NCBI GenBank assembly: GCA_963814745.1 | Contig: CAWFEA010000029.1 | Location: 62,001-126,000, forward strand | Source: CAWBRT01 sp963814745 | GTDB lineage: Bacteria; Acidobacteriota; Terriglobia; Terriglobales; Acidobacteriaceae | Reading direction: 5' to 3' | Length of the DNA: 64,000 nt | Shown: positions 60,622-64,000 of the stretch, piece after piece | How the letters are laid out: each line of letters opens with the position of its first letter | How positions within the stretch are numbered: the stretch's first letter is position 1 | The notes under the pieces: generated by a model | Seen by the model: the letters and a program-made list of their open reading frames with translations, nothing else | Told to the model about the DNA's origin: nothing | Databases searched by the model: none | Translations under genes and position numbers: made by a program

Positions 60622-60938
60622 CCGAGCAGGACGTGATGTACGTGGCCGATCTGGCGAATCTGGAACTGACGGCCGAAGAAAAGGTTCGCATGATCCGCGA
60701 CCTGAACTCGATTCTCGAGCACATTGAGATGCTCAACGAGCTCGACACCTCCGACGTGCCGCCGCTGGCCGAGGTGGCCAGCATGTTTGCCGGCTCGCAA
60801 GTGGCTGCCGGCGGTCGCTTTGCCTATGCCATGCGTGCCGACGAGGCGCGTCCCGGATTGCCGCACGAGACCGCCCTGGCGGGCGCGCCTGAATCCGGCG
60901 GAGTTTATTTCAAAGTTCCCAAGGTCATCGAAAAGTAG
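60603..60938 (+). CDS. gatC: Asp/Glu-tRNA(Asn/Gln) amidotransferase subunit GatC
   Basis: A 111-residue subunit of the GatCAB transamidase. VTEQDVMYVADLANLELTAE, the LNSILEHIEMLNELDTSDV segment, and RADEARPGLPHETALAGAPE are the usual GatC features. It stabilises GatA in the complex. It overlaps the end of the DUF721 gene by 19 bases and is one base upstream of gatA. This implies indirect Gln- or Asn-tRNA charging in this organism. Confidence 0.93.
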   Translation: MAETKVTEQDVMYVADLANLELTAEEKVRMIRDLNSILEHIEMLNELDTSDVPPLAEVASMFAGSQVAAGGRFAYAMRADEARPGLPHETALAGAPESGGVYFKVPKVIEK

Positions 60939-60939
60939 G

Positions 60940-62379
60940 ATGAAAAAGATTGAGCTGCTGACAATTGATGACGTCCGCGACCTGATCGCGCGCAAACAAG
61001 TGACGGCCACGGCGCTGGCCGAAACCTTCTACGGCAAGATCGCGGCGGAGGACGAAAAGATTGGCGCTTTCCTGACGCTCTCGCAGAGCCGCGCCATGGC
61101 CAAGGCCGCCGAAATCGACCAGATGGCGGAGCGTGGCGACGCGCTGCCGCCGCTGGCGGGCGTGCCGGTCGGAATCAAGGATGTTCTGATGACCCGCGGC
61201 GTTCGCACCACCGCCGCTTCGAAAATCCTGGACAACCATATAGCTCCTTACGACTGCACCGCCGTGGCCCGGCTGGAATCCGCCGGCGCGGTCGTGCTTG
61301 GCAAATTGAACTGTGATGAATTTGCCATGGGATCGTCGAATGAAAACTCGGGCTACAAGCCGGTGCGGAATCCGCGCGATTTGTCGCGCGTTCCCGGCGG
61401 GTCTTCGGGCGGATCGGCGGCGGCCGTAGCGTCGGGAATGGCGGTGGCGGCGCTCGGTTCCGATACCGGCGGGTCGATCCGGCAGCCGGCGGCGTTCTGC
61501 GGAGTGGTCGGGCTGATGCCGACCTACGGACGCGTTTCCCGCTACGGGCTGATCGCGTTCGGCTCGTCTCTCGACCACATAGGTTCGCTGACCCGGACGG
61601 TGAAGGACGCGGCCAGGGTTTTGCAGGTGATTGCCGGGCGTGATCCGCTCGATTCGACTTCGGCGGAGGTGCCGGTCGCGGACTACGTCGGCGAGATCGG
61701 CAAGCCGGTGAAGGGGTTGAGAATTGGCGTGCCGGAGGAATACTTCGGCAAGGGTCTTGATGACCAGATACGCACGGCGATTGAAGTCGTGATGGACAAG
61801 CTGCGGGCGGCGGGTTGCGAGCTGGTTCGGGTTTCGCTGCCGCACACGAAATATGCGGTGCCGACGTACTATTTGGTCGCGACCGCCGAAGCCTCGTCGA
61901 ACCTGGCGCGCTTCGACGGCGTGCGCTACGGACACCGCACCGAACACGCGCAGACCCTTTCAGAGATGTACCGGCGCAGCCGCAACGAGGGTTTCGGAAC
62001 CGAGGTCAAGCGGCGCATCATGCTTGGCACCTACGCGCTCAGCGCCGGTTACTACGATGCTTATTACCTCAAGGCGCAGCGGGTGCGCACCCTGCTGGCG
62101 CGCGACTTCCAGCAGGCCTTCACCCGGGTCGACGCCATTCTGACTCCGGTCACACCGACACCGGCGTTCAAACTCGGCGAAAAAACCGAAGACCCTGTCG
62201 AAATGTATCTGAGCGACATTTTTACCGTCACCGCCAACCTGGTCGGCGTGCCGGGGATGTCCGTGCCTTGCGGCAACACCCGTGAAGGCCTGCCCATCGG
62301 AGTGCAGATCATGGCCAAACACTTCGACGAGAGCACCATGATCCGCATTGCCCACGGCATCGAAGAGGCGCGAGGCTAA
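60940..62379 (+). CDS. gatA: Asp/Glu-tRNA(Asn/Gln) amidotransferase subunit GatA
   Basis: A 479-residue amidase subunit that liberates ammonia from Gln or Asn. The start is the ATG at 60940, right after the gatC stop. The amidase Lys lies in LAGVPVGIKDVLM, and the cis-Ser and nucleophile in VPGGSSGGSAAAVASGMA and ALGSDTGGSIRQPAAFCGV. The C-terminal part has PTPAFKLGEKTEDPVEMYL and VPCGNTREGLPIGVQIMAK. GatB is not in the window. The frame is unbroken. Confidence 0.95.
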   Translation: MKKIELLTIDDVRDLIARKQVTATALAETFYGKIAAEDEKIGAFLTLSQSRAMAKAAEIDQMAERGDALPPLAGVPVGIKDVLMTRGVRTTAASKILDNHIAPYDCTAVARLESAGAVVLGKLNCDEFAMGSSNENSGYKPVRNPRDLSRVPGGSSGGSAAAVASGMAVAALGSDTGGSIRQPAAFCGVVGLMPTYGRVSRYGLIAFGSSLDHIGSLTRTVKDAARVLQVIAGRDPLDSTSAEVPVADYVGEIGKPVKGLRIGVPEEYFGKGLDDQIRTAIEVVMDKLRAAGCELVRVSLPHTKYAVPTYYLVATAEASSNLARFDGVRYGHRTEHAQTLSEMYRRSRNEGFGTEVKRRIMLGTYALSAGYYDAYYLKAQRVRTLLARDFQQAFTRVDAILTPVTPTPAFKLGEKTEDPVEMYLSDIFTVTANLVGVPGMSVPCGNTREGLPIGVQIMAKHFDESTMIRIAHGIEEARG

Positions 62380-62455
62380 CCTTGGCTCCGAGGTCCGAGG
62401 TACATCTGGCAAGGCCCTAGAGTAGGGGCCCCGGTAGGCTTGATCGGAGGCTGAC

Positions 62456-63340
62456 TTGAACCGAATCGTTGCCGTTCTCCTTTTCCTCCTTTCCTTCGGC
62501 GCCGTTTCGGCTGCCGCCGAGCTGCCGTGCCCATCTCTTGGTTCAGACGAAGAGAAAGTTACGTTCGCCGATTACGTCATTCGAACAGTTCGATCCGAAG
62601 ATTTTGAAGGCTGTTTCGAAGTTCGCAAGTCCGGAATTCTCGTCCACAGTGAGACAGGCGCCACGAAGTATCATATCGGCAACAACATCAATGGCAAGAA
62701 CCTGAAGGGATTTCCACCAATTCCGGAGATAAAGGTTGGAACCGACATCACAGGAAATGGGATACCAAACCTCATCGTTTCTGCTTGGTCTGGTGGTGCC
62801 CACTGCTGTTTCAGCTTTATCGTTCTTGAACTTGGCAAGACCTTCAAGATCGCTTCTCGGATTGACGCCGGAGACTCCGGTTTAGCCCACTTTGAAGACA
62901 TAAATCATGACGGCAAGTACGTGTTTATCAGCAACGATTGGATATTCGCATACTGGCGCACAAGCTTTGCGTCATCACCTGCCCCGAGAGTGATTCTCCG
63001 CCCGAAAAGGTATGGCAACGGCGATCTCCGTTACGAGTTGGCGTTGGACCTCATGAGGAAACCTGCAACCGACGAGCAGTTTAAATCGGCGGTGGAGGAT
63101 GTTCGTGCAGATGATGAGTGGAGTTCTGGAGTGCCTCCTCAGCTTTGGAAGGAAATGCTTAACTTCATCTACACGGGTAATCCGAATCTCGCTTGGAGAC
63201 TGCTGGACCAAAGTTGGCCTAAGGAGAAACCGGGCAAAGGTGGATTCCTGGGCGCCTTTTGCGACCGTCTGAAATACAGCCACTATTGGTACGGTGGCAT
63301 CTCGCAACTGCTTAAGGGTGCTCCACCAGATTGTTTCTAA
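62456..63340 (+). CDS. Secreted hypothetical protein with a Cys-rich, VCBS-like region
   Basis: A 294-residue protein from the TTG at 62456, with GGAGGCTGAC just upstream. A signal peptide (NRIVAVLLFLLSFGAVSAAA) is followed by a beta-rich domain. VGTDITGNGIPNLIVSAWSG and a DGKYVFISNDW segment resemble FG-GAP/VCBS calcium-type loops, and GGAHCCFSFIVLEL adds a double Cys. The C-terminal part is mainly helical. Codon use seems less GC-rich than in gatA. It ends four bases into the convergent pdxA gene. Function unknown; secretion is inferred from the signal peptide. Confidence 0.65.
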   Translation: MNRIVAVLLFLLSFGAVSAAAELPCPSLGSDEEKVTFADYVIRTVRSEDFEGCFEVRKSGILVHSETGATKYHIGNNINGKNLKGFPPIPEIKVGTDITGNGIPNLIVSAWSGGAHCCFSFIVLELGKTFKIASRIDAGDSGLAHFEDINHDGKYVFISNDWIFAYWRTSFASSPAPRVILRPKRYGNGDLRYELALDLMRKPATDEQFKSAVEDVRADDEWSSGVPPQLWKEMLNFIYTGNPNLAWRLLDQSWPKEKPGKGGFLGAFCDRLKYSHYWYGGISQLLKGAPPDCF

Positions 63341-64000
63341 GCTTTCTTCTCGGCAGGGCGACTGCCGGCCAGCCGCGCCGCCAGCAGCAGCGCGTTCTCC
63401 AGCGCTCCCGGCTTGGCGACGCCTTTGCCGACGATGTCGAACGCGGTCCCGTGCGCCGGCGTGGTGAAGACCGTTACCAGTCCGGCGGTGATCGTCACTC
63501 CGCGGTGAAAGCCGTGCAACTTGGTGGCGATCTGGCCCTGGTCGTGGTACATGGAAACCACGCTGTCGAACTCGCCGGCGAACGCCCGTAGGAAGATGGT
63601 GTCGGGTGGATAGGGACCGGTGCAGTTGATCCCTTTGCCCGCCATCTCCTCGACCACCGGGCGGATCAATTCGATCTCCTCGCGGCCGAACAGGCCATGG
63701 TCGCCGCCGTGCGGATTGAGCGCGTTGACAGCGATGCGGGGGTTCTCGATGCCGGCGCGGCGCATCATCGTATCGGCCAGGGTGATGGCTTCGCGGATGC
63801 GTTGCGGCGTGATCTGGTCGAGCGCTTCGCGCAGGGCGACGTGTCCGGTCACGCGCGACATCCACTGCCCGTCAAGCACGTTCATTTCGCTGAAGTAGCC
63901 TTGGTGGCCGAGCAGGTGGGCGAACATCTTGTGTTCGTCCGGGAAGCGCCAGCCGCCATCGAACATCGCCCGCTTGTTCAGCGGAGCGAAGGTGATGGCG
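63337..64000 (-). CDS. pdxA: 4-hydroxythreonine-4-phosphate dehydrogenase family protein, C-terminal part (divergent PdxA)
   Basis: The last 221 residues of a PdxA-like dehydrogenase; the start is beyond the right edge. ITFAPLNKRAM opens the visible part. NPHGGDHGLFGREEIELIRP has the metal-binding His in a PHGGD context instead of the common PHAGE, and MYHDQGQIATKLHGFHRGV has the expected YHDQG. VFTTPAHGTAFDIVGKGV corresponds to the end metal site. It is therefore a divergent member, and it may act on another phosphohydroxy acid rather than in pyridoxal synthesis. It overlaps the previous gene by four bases. Confidence 0.8.
   Translation of the reverse strand, partial: AITFAPLNKRAMFDGGWRFPDEHKMFAHLLGHQGYFSEMNVLDGQWMSRVTGHVALREALDQITPQRIREAITLADTMMRRAGIENPRIAVNALNPHGGDHGLFGREEIELIRPVVEEMAGKGINCTGPYPPDTIFLRAFAGEFDSVVSMYHDQGQIATKLHGFHRGVTITAGLVTVFTTPAHGTAFDIVGKGVAKPGALENALLLAARLAGSRPAEKKA

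Overview
The window is a GC-rich (roughly 60%) bacterial chromosome segment. It carries no rRNA genes, tRNA genes, CRISPR array or recognisable insertion sequence. Several features point to the Acidobacteriota (class Terriglobia-like), by inference only: a BshB1-type bacillithiol deacetylase, a complete isc operon headed by an Rrf2 regulator, stand-alone TonB C-terminal-domain and PKD proteins, several small Cys-pair proteins, and a dispersed inverted-end repeat beginning TGTCATGCTGAGCG.

Layout. 1-5.7 kb: end of nadK, a rhodanese, a UPF0173 hydrolase, then on the minus strand bshB1, a membrane protein, a farnesyl-diphosphate-type synthase and a frameshifted cyclase. 5.9-8.3 kb: an ECF sigma/anti-sigma pair and a GAF-like protein. 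8.4-18.3 kb: a soluble lytic transglycosylase, a membrane-anchored ClpX-type zinc-finger protein, lspA-ileS, a TonB-domain protein, and a zinc-ribbon/TPR protein abutting a ClC channel. 18.4-22.4 kb: a receiver-like protein, xseB, a PKD protein, two DinB proteins and an exported Gly/Tyr/Pro-rich protein.

22.5-36 kb is the most accessory-looking part: an MHS-type MFS transporter, a GlcG/HbpS-like protein, a three-gene molybdopterin oxidoreductase complex (catalytic, 4Fe-4S and NrfD subunits), an NCS2 nucleobase permease, and an FdrA - DUF1116 - cyclase - DUF2877 set of the type linked to oxamate/carbamoyl chemistry in purine (allantoin) catabolism, followed by an Fsr-like efflux pump. I read this as a nitrogen-heterocycle uptake and breakdown locus with an attached redox module; the link to the redox module is inference.

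36-48 kb: DUF1847 protein, zinc metallopeptidase, pyrG, a membrane coiled-coil/zinc-ribbon protein, kdsA, a class III aminotransferase, galT, yraN and several small proteins. 48.7-55.5 kb: an isc iron-sulfur assembly operon on the minus strand (iscR, iscS, iscU, iscA, hscB, a cupin, hscA, fdx, iscX) with a 10-bp-arm palindrome upstream of iscR. 55.9-64 kb: tsaD, cca, a DUF721 (DciA-like) gene, gatC-gatA, two secreted proteins, and the C-terminal part of a divergent pdxA.

A striking property is the number of frameshifts in genes that must work: ileS, iscS, hscA and fdx each need one or more single-base corrections, several at short homopolymers. I therefore treat most broken reading frames here as probable consensus errors rather than true pseudogenes. 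Coordinates of frameshifted genes span the whole reconstructed reading frame.
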